Positions 1 to 9,869 are shown, counted from the stretch's first letter. The stretch: 64,000 bases of DNA from Cyclobacteriaceae bacterium (GCA_016787565.1 JAEUUG010000009.1:124001-188000); one strand, 5' to 3'. Notes: a model not told the origin generated them from the letters alone. Translations and numbers: made by a program.

Positions 1-2232
1 TTTAGCAGAAGGAGTGGTCGGAAAATCCGAAGTGCCCTGGCCGGCTTCATTACCAAACGAACAACCTGAACATACGGCATGATAAACAATACCATACTTA
101 TCGAATCGCGAAGTGCCGCCATCCACATGCGTTTTGGAAGAAGTGCCACCCAAATATGTTGAATACACCAGTTCTGTAGCATCACCATTCAGCACGATGA
201 AATAAAAATCAGAACCCGATGTGGTTTTCTGATAGGCATCGTTGGTTATGGGCATACCCTTGGTTGTACTCTGCCAAAAACCTGTTTGCGGACTTGAGTT
301 TACAAAGCCACCCCAACCTGCCATGTAAATGTTATCACAGTCGTTTACCAAAAAAGCTGTTGGTGAGATATTGGGAATAACCAAACCATTGGTGGAGCCT
401 GAGCCAAAAACAGTTGAGAATTCCAACGTACTTAAGTCGGGAGAAAACCGCTGCAGAAATTGTCCGCTGTTTGCGTTTCGATAAACCCCGGACGTTATAG
501 GTATCTGGCCGGCTGTTTGACCATAGCAAAAAATATTACCATGTGCATTCAGATCGATGAAGTAAACCTGATCGAACGAAAGCGTGCCGGTGAATGTGGC
601 ATTGATAATGGCGCTTCCATCGGCAGCAAGGCGTGCAATCCAGCCATCAACAATGCCTTTGAACAAAGTTTGATAGGAACCATCCGTTACCGGGAAATTA
701 ACGCTGGTTGTTCCGCCAGCCAGTACTAAATTTTTATCGTTATCAAATTTTATTGAATACGCGGCATCAAAACCCGAACCACCCAGGTAACTTGACCAGA
801 CAATAGCTGATAAATCAGGAGTCAACTTCACCACAACGCCATCGGTAGCTCCATTGAAAGAATCATCGAATCCGTTAACGATCGGAAAATCACCCGATGC
901 TGTTACCGAACTAATATATACATTACCCAGCTCATCGGTAATGATATCACCCCGCATTTCATCGCCATAGTTTACCACCAACGGACCACCGGATTGTTTT
1001 GGAAGATTAAGACCGTCATTACCCGAACCTCCCAGAAAGGTTGATCCTATCAATTCATCTCCATTTGGTGACAGGCGTGTAATGACGATATCCCACATGT
1101 CGTTTGTATTTAGTACCCGATTAAAAATAGTGGTACCGAGGTTAAATGTGTTGTCGAAAGCATTTGCACTTGTCGGATAGTCAATCGAACTGGAAATACC
1201 CAGCACGATCAGATCACCTGTACTTTTATCAACCACAAGGCTTTCAGGAGAATCGTTATTGGCACCACCCAGGTGCGTAGCGTATAGAAATTTTGTTCCT
1301 GCCGAATCATATTTGATAATGGCCATATCAAAACTTCCACGATTAGCAGTTTGAAAGGCACCTGTGGTTGCCGGAAAGGATCCCCCAAGGTCCTGGTGTG
1401 TTACCCCGGCCGAATAAAGCGTTCCATGCTCACCGGGCGTTGCTGTACTTCCCCAATTGTCGGCTGTAGAACCAGAGTAAGTTGAAAAAATCAGCAATGG
1501 GTCGATGATCAGCTCACGGCACGTATCATATTCATAGGGAAAATAAAATGAAACACTATTCGTATGGTTAAGCTTGTATTCGCTTGATACGGATTGTCTA
1601 CTCGTGTGATTTGTCTGATAAGAAATTGGTTTTTGTTCCGTCAGTGACCCAACTGCAGTGCTGATTTTCAATTCGCCATCCGATAGTTCAATGCCATCAA
1701 CACCACAATATTCAACTTTGATTTGCGATGGATCTGCTCCTGGTTTAACAATGAAATCATATTTCAGATTTTTACCAACCGATGACACGCGAAAATCGAT
1801 TCCATCATAAACATTTGGATAGACTATCGAGGCGAAGGCTAGCGCATTTGTAGCCCAACGGCAGGAATCGTTTCCCAAAAAATAATTGTAGCGACCATCC
1901 AATGGCATCTCCACAACTGCCTTTGCTTGCGGATTCGACCCCACAAGATTGATCCGGAAATAGTGTCCATTAACAGGTTTGGTTACGGGTTGCCCATCCG
2001 ATTCATGAATGGCCCCATGGCCGGCCAGATGGTGGTGCTCCAACTCTTCCATGTCGAGAAGTAAGATCGAAAAACCTGAAGCTGACACCCCTACACGTCC
2101 GCTCGGAACCTGGGCTTGGAAATCAATCCCATCATCCCATTGGCCTTTGTTCTCGATAAACTGAAGACCTTGAATATTTTGGCCAAAAACATTGACCCAA
2201 GAAATCAAAACTAGAATTAAAGCTAACCGCAT
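1..2232 (-). CDS. Secreted SBBP (beta-propeller) repeat protein, 3' end outside window
   Basis: An uninterrupted minus-strand frame of 744 codons starts at an ATG at 2232 preceded by GAGGAATT and runs off the left edge, so the C-terminus is missing. Residues 1-18 form a signal peptide ending in VFGQ. The next ~190 residues, opening with FIENKGQW, match the N-terminal domain (DUF7948-like) that precedes SBBP repeats in Bacteroidota. From about residue 240 there are repeated blades with YLGGSG/DFP signatures (FLGGSGNDG, YLGGSGFDA, YLGGTSSKT). A C-SGCSF motif near the window edge is typical of the family. Relatives end in a gliding/T9SS C-terminal domain, which would explain export to the cell surface, but that part cannot be seen. 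The ligand or role is unknown. Confidence 0.85.
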   Translation of the reverse strand, partial: MRLALILVLISWVNVFGQNIQGLQFIENKGQWDDGIDFQAQVPSGRVGVSASGFSILLLDMEELEHHHLAGHGAIHESDGQPVTKPVNGHYFRINLVGSNPQAKAVVEMPLDGRYNYFLGNDSCRWATNALAFASIVYPNVYDGIDFRVSSVGKNLKYDFIVKPGADPSQIKVEYCGVDGIELSDGELKISTAVGSLTEQKPISYQTNHTSRQSVSSEYKLNHTNSVSFYFPYEYDTCRELIIDPLLIFSTYSGSTADNWGSTATPGEHGTLYSAGVTHQDLGGSFPATTGAFQTANRGSFDMAIIKYDSAGTKFLYATHLGGANNDSPESLVVDKSTGDLIVLGISSSIDYPTSANAFDNTFNLGTTIFNRVLNTNDMWDIVITRLSPNGDELIGSTFLGGSGNDGLNLPKQSGGPLVVNYGDEMRGDIITDELGNVYISSVTASGDFPIVNGFDDSFNGATDGVVVKLTPDLSAIVWSSYLGGSGFDAAYSIKFDNDKNLVLAGGTTSVNFPVTDGSYQTLFKGIVDGWIARLAADGSAIINATFTGTLSFDQVYFIDLNAHGNIFCYGQTAGQIPITSGVYRNANSGQFLQRFSPDLSTLEFSTVFGSGSTNGLVIPNISPTAFLVNDCDNIYMAGWGGFVNSSPQTGFWQSTTKGMPITNDAYQKTTSGSDFYFIVLNGDATELVYSTYLGGTSSKTHVDGGTSRFDKYGIVYHAVCSGCSFGNEAGQGTSDFPTTPSAK

Positions 2233-2459
2233 AATTCCTCAAATATATTAAAATTTACAACCAGTAATACGTGGTTCCGGAAGCTTCAAGGCACTTTAGT
2301 AACATAACGATGAAGAGTTTTTTGAATCAGTTCAATACCCAATTTCCGGGTCGATCATGAGCGTGTTTTACTGTTGCTATTGTCATCCTGTGTGATGGAA
2401 GTAGTTTGTAGAAAGGAATAATAGGACAGGCTAGTTTAGTGCCGGGTATTAGTATATTT

Positions 2460-3776
2460 ATGAACCTAATAGCTAGTGTGGAAAAGGCATCGAGTAGCAG
2501 TCATGATCGTTCTGATTCAGCTCAGCAGCGTGAGCAGCTTCTGGAAGCGGTTGCCTATTCCGCTAAAGAATTACTTTCCACCCGCGATTGGCATTCCAAG
2601 ATCGATGAAATACTGCGTAAACTCGGAACAGCATCCGATTCAAGTCGCGTATATGTTTTTCAGCATGAACAAGATTTTAATGGAGGTCTGCTGACCAGCC
2701 TAGTATTTGAGTGGTGTGCTCCCGGCATCTCGCTTCAAATCGATAATCCTGAATTGAAGAAAATGGAAATCGGAGCAGTAGGATTTCAGCGCTGGATAGA
2801 TTTGATGAGTTCCGGAAAATTGGTCTCTGGCACCGCAGAAAGTTTTCCGGATGATGAGCGGGAACTGCTGGAAGCTCAATCAATAAAAGCATTCGCAGTA
2901 ATACCCTTCTTCGTTTCGGGAAAATGGTGGGGGTTTATTGGATTTGACCAATGTGACCGTATCCGCGGATGGTCGCCCGCAGAGTTGGGTGCATTACAGG
3001 CAGCCGCAAATATGATTGGCAGTGCTATTGAAAGGCAAGTTGCGGAGGACCGCTTACACAGTCAGTTCACTGAATTACAAAAAACGAATCTTGAACTGGA
3101 TTTTTTTGTGTACAGCGTCTCGCATGACTTACGCGCACCCCTAACCAGCATATTAGGATTGATTAACATTGCTGAAAAAGAAAATATCTCCAATAATCAA
3201 CTGGAGTACTTACGGATGATCAGGAGCAGTGTTCATAAGATGGACGGTTTTATTAAAGAAATCCTGGATTATTCACGAAATACAAGAACAGAAATAGATA
3301 GTGAAGATGTCGATTTCAATGTCCTGCTGGCAGAGGTATTCCTGCGGGTGATGCCACCTGATATCCGGACGTTATTTCAGATAGAGTATACTATCGAAGG
3401 TGATGAGCCCTTCTATTCAGATAAAAAAAGATTAGAGGTTATCTTGAATAATCTTGTGTCCAATGCTGTAAAATTCAGAGAAGTTTCAAAAACATCATCA
3501 CGCATTACGATTACCATACGGATCAGCAGTAAAGAAGCAGAAATTATCGTTGAGGATGATGGTATTGGTATCGAAGAAATTCATTTGGATAAGATTTTCA
3601 ATATGTTCTACCGCGGTACGGAAAAGGCAACCGGATCGGGTCTTGGTCTTTACATCACAAAAGAGGTCATTGCAAAATTGAGCGGGAAAATTGAGGTTAC
3701 ATCTACGGTAGGAGAGTTCACCCGATTTAAACTGTTATTGCCGAACCTTCAAACTAAAGTTTTATCGAACACGTGA
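2460..3776 (+). CDS. Cytoplasmic GAF-domain sensor histidine kinase
   Basis: Sensor kinase of about 438 residues without membrane segments. Residues ~25-195 form a GAF-type sensory domain. The H-box SHDLRAPL gives phospho-acceptor His222, followed by N-box NNLVSNAVKF, G1 DDGIGI and G2 GSGLGLYITK of a HATPase_c domain. An upstream GTG at 2439 would add seven residues; the ATG at 2460 is preferred because family similarity begins later and neither start has a clear ribosome site. There is no receiver domain or response regulator nearby, so the partner is unknown. Its HisKA/ATPase half closely resembles that of the PAS kinase at 52.6 kb, which suggests paralogues. It ends convergently, 23 bp from the GH20 gene. 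Confidence 0.88.
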   Translation: MNLIASVEKASSSSHDRSDSAQQREQLLEAVAYSAKELLSTRDWHSKIDEILRKLGTASDSSRVYVFQHEQDFNGGLLTSLVFEWCAPGISLQIDNPELKKMEIGAVGFQRWIDLMSSGKLVSGTAESFPDDERELLEAQSIKAFAVIPFFVSGKWWGFIGFDQCDRIRGWSPAELGALQAAANMIGSAIERQVAEDRLHSQFTELQKTNLELDFFVYSVSHDLRAPLTSILGLINIAEKENISNNQLEYLRMIRSSVHKMDGFIKEILDYSRNTRTEIDSEDVDFNVLLAEVFLRVMPPDIRTLFQIEYTIEGDEPFYSDKKRLEVILNNLVSNAVKFREVSKTSSRITITIRISSKEAEIIVEDDGIGIEEIHLDKIFNMFYRGTEKATGSGLGLYITKEVIAKLSGKIEVTSTVGEFTRFKLLLPNLQTKVLSNT

Positions 3777-3799
3777 TTGTTCAGCAGTTTTTCGACTCA

Positions 3800-5461
3800 T
3801 CAATCCGCTTTCATTTCCGTACCAATATCCAGGGAGACCTTCGCGTAATTAATTCCACGCTGATCAAAACGCTTAAACTGTTTCGTCATCCTCGCTTTAA
3901 AATTATCCCAATCTTTTTTTTCCTTCGGAGTCCACACTATTTCTGCCAAGGCACTTATCCTGGGGAATACCATGTATTCAACTTTCGCTTCATCTTCCAT
4001 GTATTCCGTCCATGCACAGCCCTGCGCCCCGAGAATAAGCTTGCTTTGTTCGGGCGTCAAAACATCTGGAATAGGTTCGTACCGGTACACTTTCTCCAGC
4101 GAAATGAATCCTCCTGCAGAGAGTGGCTCTGTTTTCTTATCGCCTTGATTATACCAGAAGTATAATGACTGAATGGGCGTCATGATTACATCATGATTGG
4201 CCTGTGCTGCCGCAATACCACCTTCAATACCTTGCCATGACATCACCGTTGCATTTGGTGCAAGTCCGCCTTCCAGAATCTCGTCCCAACCAATAATTTT
4301 TCTCCTGTTGGAATTGATAAACTTCTCCATGCGCTTGACAAAGTAACTTTGCAGTTCGTGCTCATCTTTTAGTCCCAGTTCCTTGATTCGCTTCTGGATT
4401 TTATCAGATGCCTTCCACTGATCTTTAATCGCTTCATCTCCTCCAATATGAATATACTGCGATGGGAATATCTCCATCACTTCTGTCAACACATCTTCGA
4501 GAAACGAGAAGGTGCTTTCGTCTACATTAAAAATATCCGGAAACACACCCCAGTAGGTACCGACTTCCACAGGCTTGCCCGTAACACCCAGTTCCGGATA
4601 GGCCGCAATGGCTGCTTTAGCATGGCCGGGCATTTCGATCTCCGGAACAACAGTGATGAACCTTTCTTTCGCGTAAGCAACAATTTCCTTTGCTTCCTGC
4701 TGTGTATAAAAACCACCGTACCGTTTACCATCAAATGTGTGAGGTTTGTCCTCTAAATGTCCAATCAGGGTTTCTTTCCGCCACGCACCAACCTCAGTAA
4801 GCTTAGGATATTTTTTTATCTCAAGTCTCCATCCCTGATCTTCGGTGAGGTGCCAGTGAAACACGTTCAGTTTGTGCATGGCCATGTTATCAATGTACTT
4901 CTTGATAAATTCAACGGACATGAAGTGTCTTCCAACATCCAGATGCATACCACGCCAAACGAATCGGGGCTTATCCACAATCTCGACTCCCGGGATTTGC
5001 CAGCCGATAGCAGCAGGAACGTTGCCATGTATCTCGGCTGGTAATAATTGAAAGATGGTTTGCATTCCGTAGAAAAAACCTGCAGGGTCTATTGCGCGTA
5101 TCACAACTGCCCCTGCCGAAACTGATAGTTGGTATCCCTCACTACCAAGAACCGGATCAGCCTTAGCCGAGGTAAATAGGATTACGTTTTTTTGAGTCGA
5201 ATATTTTTTAACACTGCTTACTTTTATCGACAGGCCTGCCGCTGTTTTGAATCTTTCGGCCATCACATTCGCCACGCGAATAGATTCCGCATCACCATTT
5301 TCAACTACGATGATGGTTTTATTGTTCACGATGAAACTTCCCGTTTTTTGTTCAAGCTTAACCGGTTTCGGAATAATGCTTATGTCATTTGGAGTCTGTG
5401 CTGCCAGCGTTCCAATACCAATACAAAGAAGGAACGCGATGATGGAAAATATTTTTTTCAT
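3800..5461 (-). CDS. Beta-N-acetylhexosaminidase, GH20
   Basis: Exported exo-glycosidase that would release terminal GlcNAc/GalNAc from chitin oligomers, glycans or peptidoglycan fragments. Residues 1-21 are a type I signal peptide ending LAAQ. Residues ~25-160 are the GH20b-type N-terminal domain and ~165-520 the TIM barrel, with GMHLDVGRHF, HWHLTEDQGW and the catalytic Asp342-Glu343 pair in HIGGDEA (substrate-assisted mechanism). At 553 residues it has normal family length. It is the last gene of a five-gene minus-strand operon, 18 bp after the MFS porter, so its product probably feeds that transporter. Strict specificity (GlcNAc or GalNAc) cannot be read from the sequence. Confidence 0.93.
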   Translation of the reverse strand: MKKIFSIIAFLLCIGIGTLAAQTPNDISIIPKPVKLEQKTGSFIVNNKTIIVVENGDAESIRVANVMAERFKTAAGLSIKVSSVKKYSTQKNVILFTSAKADPVLGSEGYQLSVSAGAVVIRAIDPAGFFYGMQTIFQLLPAEIHGNVPAAIGWQIPGVEIVDKPRFVWRGMHLDVGRHFMSVEFIKKYIDNMAMHKLNVFHWHLTEDQGWRLEIKKYPKLTEVGAWRKETLIGHLEDKPHTFDGKRYGGFYTQQEAKEIVAYAKERFITVVPEIEMPGHAKAAIAAYPELGVTGKPVEVGTYWGVFPDIFNVDESTFSFLEDVLTEVMEIFPSQYIHIGGDEAIKDQWKASDKIQKRIKELGLKDEHELQSYFVKRMEKFINSNRRKIIGWDEILEGGLAPNATVMSWQGIEGGIAAAQANHDVIMTPIQSLYFWYNQGDKKTEPLSAGGFISLEKVYRYEPIPDVLTPEQSKLILGAQGCAWTEYMEDEAKVEYMVFPRISALAEIVWTPKEKKDWDNFKARMTKQFKRFDQRGINYAKVSLDIGTEMKAD

Positions 5462-5479
5462 ACTGTATGGGTTAACTGT

Positions 5480-6757
5480 TTAGTGTATTGCATCAGGTTG
5501 TGAAATTCGAATTCTTGACCCAGAAGCAGCGAAGTAAACGATGTATGCATAAAAGGGAATGAGAATGAGGTATGCCATGTGTGGATTACTGTAATCACTG
5601 AGCATGCCGTAGAGCAACGGAACAATTGCACCGCCCACTACACCCATGACCAGGAGCGCTGAACCTTTGCTTGTAAGCGGCCCAAGACCCTGAAGTGAAA
5701 GCGGCCAGATGGCAGGCCAAAGCAGAGCATTTCCTAATCCCATAAAGGCAATGAACCAGACGGAAAGTGGCCCTTCGGTGATCATCGTAAAGATGGTAAG
5801 GGCAATTCCAAACACGGCAGAGATAATCAGTGCATTTCGCTGTGATATGATTTTCGGTATCGCAACTATCCCGATGCCATAACTGATGATCATGATCAAC
5901 AGTGTGTACGTTGCAAAGTATTTAGCCTCGCGAAAAGAGAGTCCGGTGTATTGTCCGTAATTTATTATGGAGTCTATGACCACCACCTCAACACCAACCG
6001 CACAAAATATAGCCAGCGCTCCCAGCAGCAGATGCGGGTGCTGCAACAGGGAGTTCTTCTGTTGTTCAAAGCTTAACGCTTCATCGTGAATATCCGGAAG
6101 TCGCGTAAAGCGTATTACAAGACCCAGCGCGATAAGAATGAGCGCAATGGTGAGATAGGGTATTACTAGTCGTGCTGATAATTCATCCAGGATGATCTGT
6201 TTATCAGCGAGGCTTGCCGTAAGTAATTTATTCTGCACGTCATCTATTTCGTTGGGGTTTTGAACAATGGCTCCCACCAGCAGGAGCGGAGCGATGGCAC
6301 CCGCCACCTTATTGCAAATGCCCATGATGCTGATCCGTGATGCCGCACTTTCAATCGGTCCGAGTATGGTGACATACGGATTCGCTGCTGTTTGAAGCAG
6401 CGTAAGCCCTGTGGCCTCTATGAAGAGACCAACCAAGAACAAGGTGTAGCTTCTGGAGTTCGCTGCAGGCACAAATACGAGCGCACCCACAGCCATCACC
6501 AACAATCCCAACATCATTCCATTTTTGTATCCTGTCCGTTTCAAAATGAACGATGATGGAAAGGCCATCACGAAATACGAAATATAAAATGCGAACGCTA
6601 CCAGCATGGCTTGCTGGATTGAAAGTTCACAGATGAGCCTGAAGTAAGGGATAAGAACAGAATTCACCCACGTTACAAATCCAAATACGAAGAACAGTGA
6701 TCCGATGATGATCATGATCACGATGGTATTTCCCGGTGCTCGTGCGTTGTCTTTCAT
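5480..6757 (-). CDS. Sugar:H+ symporter of the FucP/NagP MFS family
   Basis: Twelve-helix major facilitator of 425 residues with the FucP-family signature around QTAANPYVTILGP. In Bacteroidota and Shewanella, proteins of this type next to hexosaminidase genes serve as NagP, the GlcNAc permease. Here it lies 15 bp after the NagB-like gene and 18 bp before GH20, so import of the freed amino sugar is the best reading. No phosphotransferase components are present, so sugar would arrive unphosphorylated. Fucose, galactose or glucose transport is the alternative and only context argues against it. Confidence 0.9.
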   Translation of the reverse strand: MKDNARAPGNTIVIMIIIGSLFFVFGFVTWVNSVLIPYFRLICELSIQQAMLVAFAFYISYFVMAFPSSFILKRTGYKNGMMLGLLVMAVGALVFVPAANSRSYTLFLVGLFIEATGLTLLQTAANPYVTILGPIESAASRISIMGICNKVAGAIAPLLLVGAIVQNPNEIDDVQNKLLTASLADKQIILDELSARLVIPYLTIALILIALGLVIRFTRLPDIHDEALSFEQQKNSLLQHPHLLLGALAIFCAVGVEVVVIDSIINYGQYTGLSFREAKYFATYTLLIMIISYGIGIVAIPKIISQRNALIISAVFGIALTIFTMITEGPLSVWFIAFMGLGNALLWPAIWPLSLQGLGPLTSKGSALLVMGVVGGAIVPLLYGMLSDYSNPHMAYLILIPFYAYIVYFAASGSRIRISQPDAIH

Positions 6758-6772
6758 TTGTGCGCTTATAAA

Positions 6773-7702
6773 TTAATGCATGGTAACTTCACATGTGCCG
6801 AAGCCTCCCCTGTAATAATTGAACTGAACGTTGGGATGCAAGGCAAGTAACGACATGGGTACGCTTGTATCTACGATGTTGTTCGAAATCATATACGCGG
6901 TGAGCCGTTGCCCGAACGGATTGTCGTGCATACCCGCATGCCATATTGAAACTTTCTCTGCCTTCCATGTTTCCGAGGGCCCCACCGTTATTGCCTTCGT
7001 TGGAACCATGGTGATGTTTCCTCCTCCGGAAGTCCTCGCGTTTTGCGCAACAGTGAGTGGATGCAGATCTACCACCCGGGTAGTAAGTTTCAGATATTCC
7101 TGTGGGGGCGGTGGACTGTCCTTATAAGCACCTTCACGCTTTGGCGGATCATTGAATGCCCAGTGTTTGATATCGCCTTGTCCTCCCTGCATCACCGCGC
7201 AGCGAACACCATCCCAGCTTTTGATGTAACCACTCGTATCTGCTTTGGGAAAATGCAGATTTTCATCGGGCATGACGAGTTCTTTTTTGATACGATCAAA
7301 GCACAAGTTACGATCTGCCTTTTCAAAGGAGAGCGGGTGATGGGGGGAAACTTCTTTGCCATTGTGGAACCATTCATCCATTCCCCAAAAGTGAGCTGAC
7401 TTAACAGAAAGGCCAAGCTCATTTACGATGCGGGCGACTAGTGGTAGTTGTTCTGTTGGACCAATCGGGCCACAGATACCAACGGGATTATCGGCAGTGG
7501 ACTGCTTCCAGGCAGTGATGTATTCAAGCGCCTCCGCGAGGTAAAAATCCTCGAGCGTATCGTAGAATAGTACCTTAAATCCAGGGCGAGAAAGTTTTAG
7601 CATTTTCTCCGGGGTAAGCTTTGCCGCTTCTTCCACGATCTCCGAATCAATCGTTGTATAGTCCCACCAGTCGGGTGCAATTGAACTCAGTTTTCTAGCC
7701 AT
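6773..7702 (-). CDS. NagB-like (glucosamine-6-phosphate deaminase family) protein with altered active site
   Basis: About 309 residues if started at the ATG at 7702 (MARKLSS). Longer starts at 7759 or 7780 overlap the upstream PIG-L gene and add residues not expected in the family. The fold markers of NagB are visible: MDEWF (equal to the MDEY with catalytic Asp72 in E. coli) and [14 protein letters not shown] (equal to GGVGNDGHIAFNEP). In that second motif the His is kept, Asp141 aligns with Ile and Glu148 is Asp. The phosphate-binding PTGGTP loop is replaced by [10 protein letters not shown] deaminase/isomerase role on an amino sugar is likely from context, but activity on the 6-phosphate is doubtful. 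Some Bacteroidota carry NagB-like and PIG-L domains fused, matching the adjacency here. Confidence 0.8.
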   Translation of the reverse strand: MARKLSSIAPDWWDYTTIDSEIVEEAAKLTPEKMLKLSRPGFKVLFYDTLEDFYLAEALEYITAWKQSTADNPVGICGPIGPTEQLPLVARIVNELGLSVKSAHFWGMDEWFHNGKEVSPHHPLSFEKADRNLCFDRIKKELVMPDENLHFPKADTSGYIKSWDGVRCAVMQGGQGDIKHWAFNDPPKREGAYKDSPPPPQEYLKLTTRVVDLHPLTVAQNARTSGGGNITMVPTKAITVGPSETWKAEKVSIWHAGMHDNPFGQRLTAYMISNNIVDTSVPMSLLALHPNVQFNYYRGGFGTCEVTMH

Positions 7703-7733
7703 ATCTTCTTTGCTTAGTAGTCTACTATTTTGA

Positions 7734-8528
7734 TTAAAGGTTTCTCTCGTATGCCGCATTAATGCTATAATCATCACCAAGTTCTTTCAGGGGGTCAGCG
7801 TCCGCTGCGCAAAATCCAACATGCAGGTGTCGTCTCCATCCTTCAGCATGCAGAAACTTTCCTGACATCAAGCCTACCCTCAGCGAAATATCTTCCATTG
7901 TCTGCAAGTACGAGTTCAGCTTCTGACTGACATCGAGCCAGCTCTGCTGACTCTGATGCGATCGCAGGGCTTCCATCTTTGTTGCGTGCACCGAAGTAGT
8001 GTTCACGAATGCACCCGGTATGATCGGATTTCGCAACTGGTCTTTCAGTGTATGAGGTAACGCATGGTATACCGTGCAATCGTAGTTGCCAGACGGGAAG
8101 GGAGGTGATGTTTTGAAATTGGGCATTCCCCTGGAGAAAGCAGCGGTTACGGAAAGTCTGCATGTATTCATGTGATCTTCCATATAATCGGAAGGCGAAT
8201 GTGTGAGTACAATAGATGGTTTTACTTCACGGATAATACCGGCAAGCCTTCGAAGGTTTTTTTCATTGTAGAATATTTCCAGGTCATCGCAGAAGGGTTC
8301 ATGAAAATGCGCACCAAGAATAGAGGCTGCTTGTTGTGCTTCTTCCAGACGCATTCGCTTCGTGGTATCACCATCCTGCTCCACACTTCCCACGTTGCCT
8401 GATGCAAGGTTCAGGTAATGGATTTCATATCCAATCGACTTCAGTGCCAGGAGCGTTCCTGCCATCATCAATTCAATATCATCCGGATGGGCTGCAATAG
8501 CGATTGCTGTTCTCATGTTTTGCGCCAT
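7734..8528 (-). CDS. PIG-L family N-acetylglucosamine deacetylase
   Basis: Zn-dependent LmbE/PIG-L hydrolase, 264 residues, no signal peptide, so cytoplasmic. The metal/catalytic motif AHPDDIE lies at residues ~13-19, with a downstream [11 protein letters not shown] segment supplying further metal ligands. An internal ATG at 8516 would give [13 protein letters not shown] and is an alternative start. Family members remove N-acetyl groups from GlcNAc-containing compounds. Between the NagX-like gene (7 bp upstream) and the NagB-like gene (31 bp downstream), it may convert imported GlcNAc or a conjugate to the free amine. This substitutes functionally for NagA, which is absent from the operon (inference). 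Confidence 0.88.
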   Translation of the reverse strand: MAQNMRTAIAIAAHPDDIELMMAGTLLALKSIGYEIHYLNLASGNVGSVEQDGDTTKRMRLEEAQQAASILGAHFHEPFCDDLEIFYNEKNLRRLAGIIREVKPSIVLTHSPSDYMEDHMNTCRLSVTAAFSRGMPNFKTSPPFPSGNYDCTVYHALPHTLKDQLRNPIIPGAFVNTTSVHATKMEALRSHQSQQSWLDVSQKLNSYLQTMEDISLRVGLMSGKFLHAEGWRRHLHVGFCAADADPLKELGDDYSINAAYERNL

Positions 8529-8535
8529 ATTTTAT

Positions 8536-9750
8536 TTACACTCGAATGTAAAGCTTCCGTTTATCCATCCAATACCCAACTCCCCAATACAATGCAACAA
8601 TGCAGAGTGCATAGAAAAGCGAGCCTGTTTCCGGTGGCCCGGGAAAATGTGTACAGATGTTCTGATAAAACCACTCCAGTGGGTCAACATAGTTCACCTG
8701 ACCATTCGTGACGGTGCCAACCGGAATCCGGATCAGGCTTGAAATGCGTGGCACCAGTTCACTTAACGCGTAAATGAAAAGTGGATTTCTTCCAAAGACT
8801 AGGAACGCTCGCGACCACCATCCGGTAACTTTTTTTATCTCCATGAAATAGATAAGTACCATGAGCAATGTGGTGGCCATGCCTGCCGTAATGAGTATGA
8901 AGGAACTGCTTTGTATTTTTTTGTTAATGGGAAAAACAAGGCTCCACAGATAACCGATGATAAGCACGATAGCGGCTGCAACAAAGAGTTCGGTAAGGGT
9001 GCGGTACAATTTACCTGAAGTTGTTTCATCTTGCATTGCTTCCGACTGACTGCTTCGCGTCCGGATAAAGTCTCCGACCAGAAATCCGAGCAGGACTTGT
9101 ACAATGGCGGGCAGCGTACTCACCAGACCTTCATTCTCAAATGGAATTCCGTCTCCACGATACACATGTGCTTCACCAAACACATCAAGATCAAGTTGTT
9201 TCCCAAACCATCCGTTGAAGCTAAAAGGATCTTCTGGATTCATTACGATACACAGTACCCAATAAGCAACCAGTATAAGGGTGCTGAGTATCATCACGGT
9301 TCGTGGTTTGAAGTAATACACAACAATGGAGGCGCAGAAATAACAAAGTGCTATGCGTTGCAACGTGCCAAGCACACGGATGCCACCCATTGATCCATCG
9401 GATTGTGTCCATTCCCATCCACGCAAGATGAGTTCATCCTGTACCCAATGACTGAAAGGAAACCAGTTGAGAAATGTTCCGATCAGAAAAATCAAAGCGG
9501 TACGGGTAATCACTTTCTTCCAAAATGCAGCATCACCTTCCAGTCGCAAACGCGGCATAACAAAAGCCATTGCATTCCCTACGGCAAACAAAAAGAAAGG
9601 AAACACAAGGTCTGTGGGCGTAAGCCCATGCCAATATGCATGTTCAAGCGGATCAAATATATGCGACCATGTTCCCGGGTTGTTGACCAGGATCATAAAG
9701 GCGACCGTTGCGCCTCTAAATACATCAAGTGATACGTACCGTTGATTCAC
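8536..9750 (-). CDS. nagX: NagX-like membrane acyltransferase (DUF5009/HGSNAT family)
   Basis: Polytopic membrane protein with about ten helices, related to heparan-alpha-glucosaminide N-acetyltransferase and to the NagX of GlcNAc clusters. The opening motif YVSLDVFRGATV, then NNPGTWSHIF, GLTPTDLVFPFFLF and the C-terminal FGRNPLFIYALSE are family hallmarks. An ATG at 9816 keeps the frame open, but a GTG at 9750 gives the family-typical N-terminus a few residues before SLDVFRG. It also leaves the operator-like sequences at 9794-9833 outside the gene, so GTG is preferred (404 residues). It is the first gene of the amino-sugar operon. The exact role (transport or transmembrane acetylation) is unresolved for the family. 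Confidence 0.85.
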   Translation of the reverse strand: MNQRYVSLDVFRGATVAFMILVNNPGTWSHIFDPLEHAYWHGLTPTDLVFPFFLFAVGNAMAFVMPRLRLEGDAAFWKKVITRTALIFLIGTFLNWFPFSHWVQDELILRGWEWTQSDGSMGGIRVLGTLQRIALCYFCASIVVYYFKPRTVMILSTLILVAYWVLCIVMNPEDPFSFNGWFGKQLDLDVFGEAHVYRGDGIPFENEGLVSTLPAIVQVLLGFLVGDFIRTRSSQSEAMQDETTSGKLYRTLTELFVAAAIVLIIGYLWSLVFPINKKIQSSSFILITAGMATTLLMVLIYFMEIKKVTGWWSRAFLVFGRNPLFIYALSELVPRISSLIRIPVGTVTNGQVNYVDPLEWFYQNICTHFPGPPETGSLFYALCIVALYWGVGYWMDKRKLYIRV

Positions 9751-9869
9751 TGTTGATAATTTATCATAATAGTACAAAATGACTCCGGACAGGAATGCGT
9801 AAAATGCGTAAATCAATCCTCATTTTACGTAAATTGGAATTTCCATACTATTCATGACTTGTACGCTAT
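9751..9869 (+). promoter_or_regulatory. Divergent promoter region with candidate operator repeats
   Basis: The sequence between nagX and the divergent regulator holds a tandem repeat AATGCGTAA/AATGCGTAA (9794-9811). It also holds an inverted copy, GCGTAAAATG (9797-9806) against CATTTTACGT (9821-9830), and a perfect palindrome TTTACGTAAA (9824-9833). This is the expected place for sites of the XylR/AraC-type regulator encoded next door. Binding itself is inference. Confidence 0.55.

Noticed and set aside
3773..4165. Plus-strand open frame after the GAF kinase
   Set aside because: Antisense to the 3' end of the GH20 gene; no motif.
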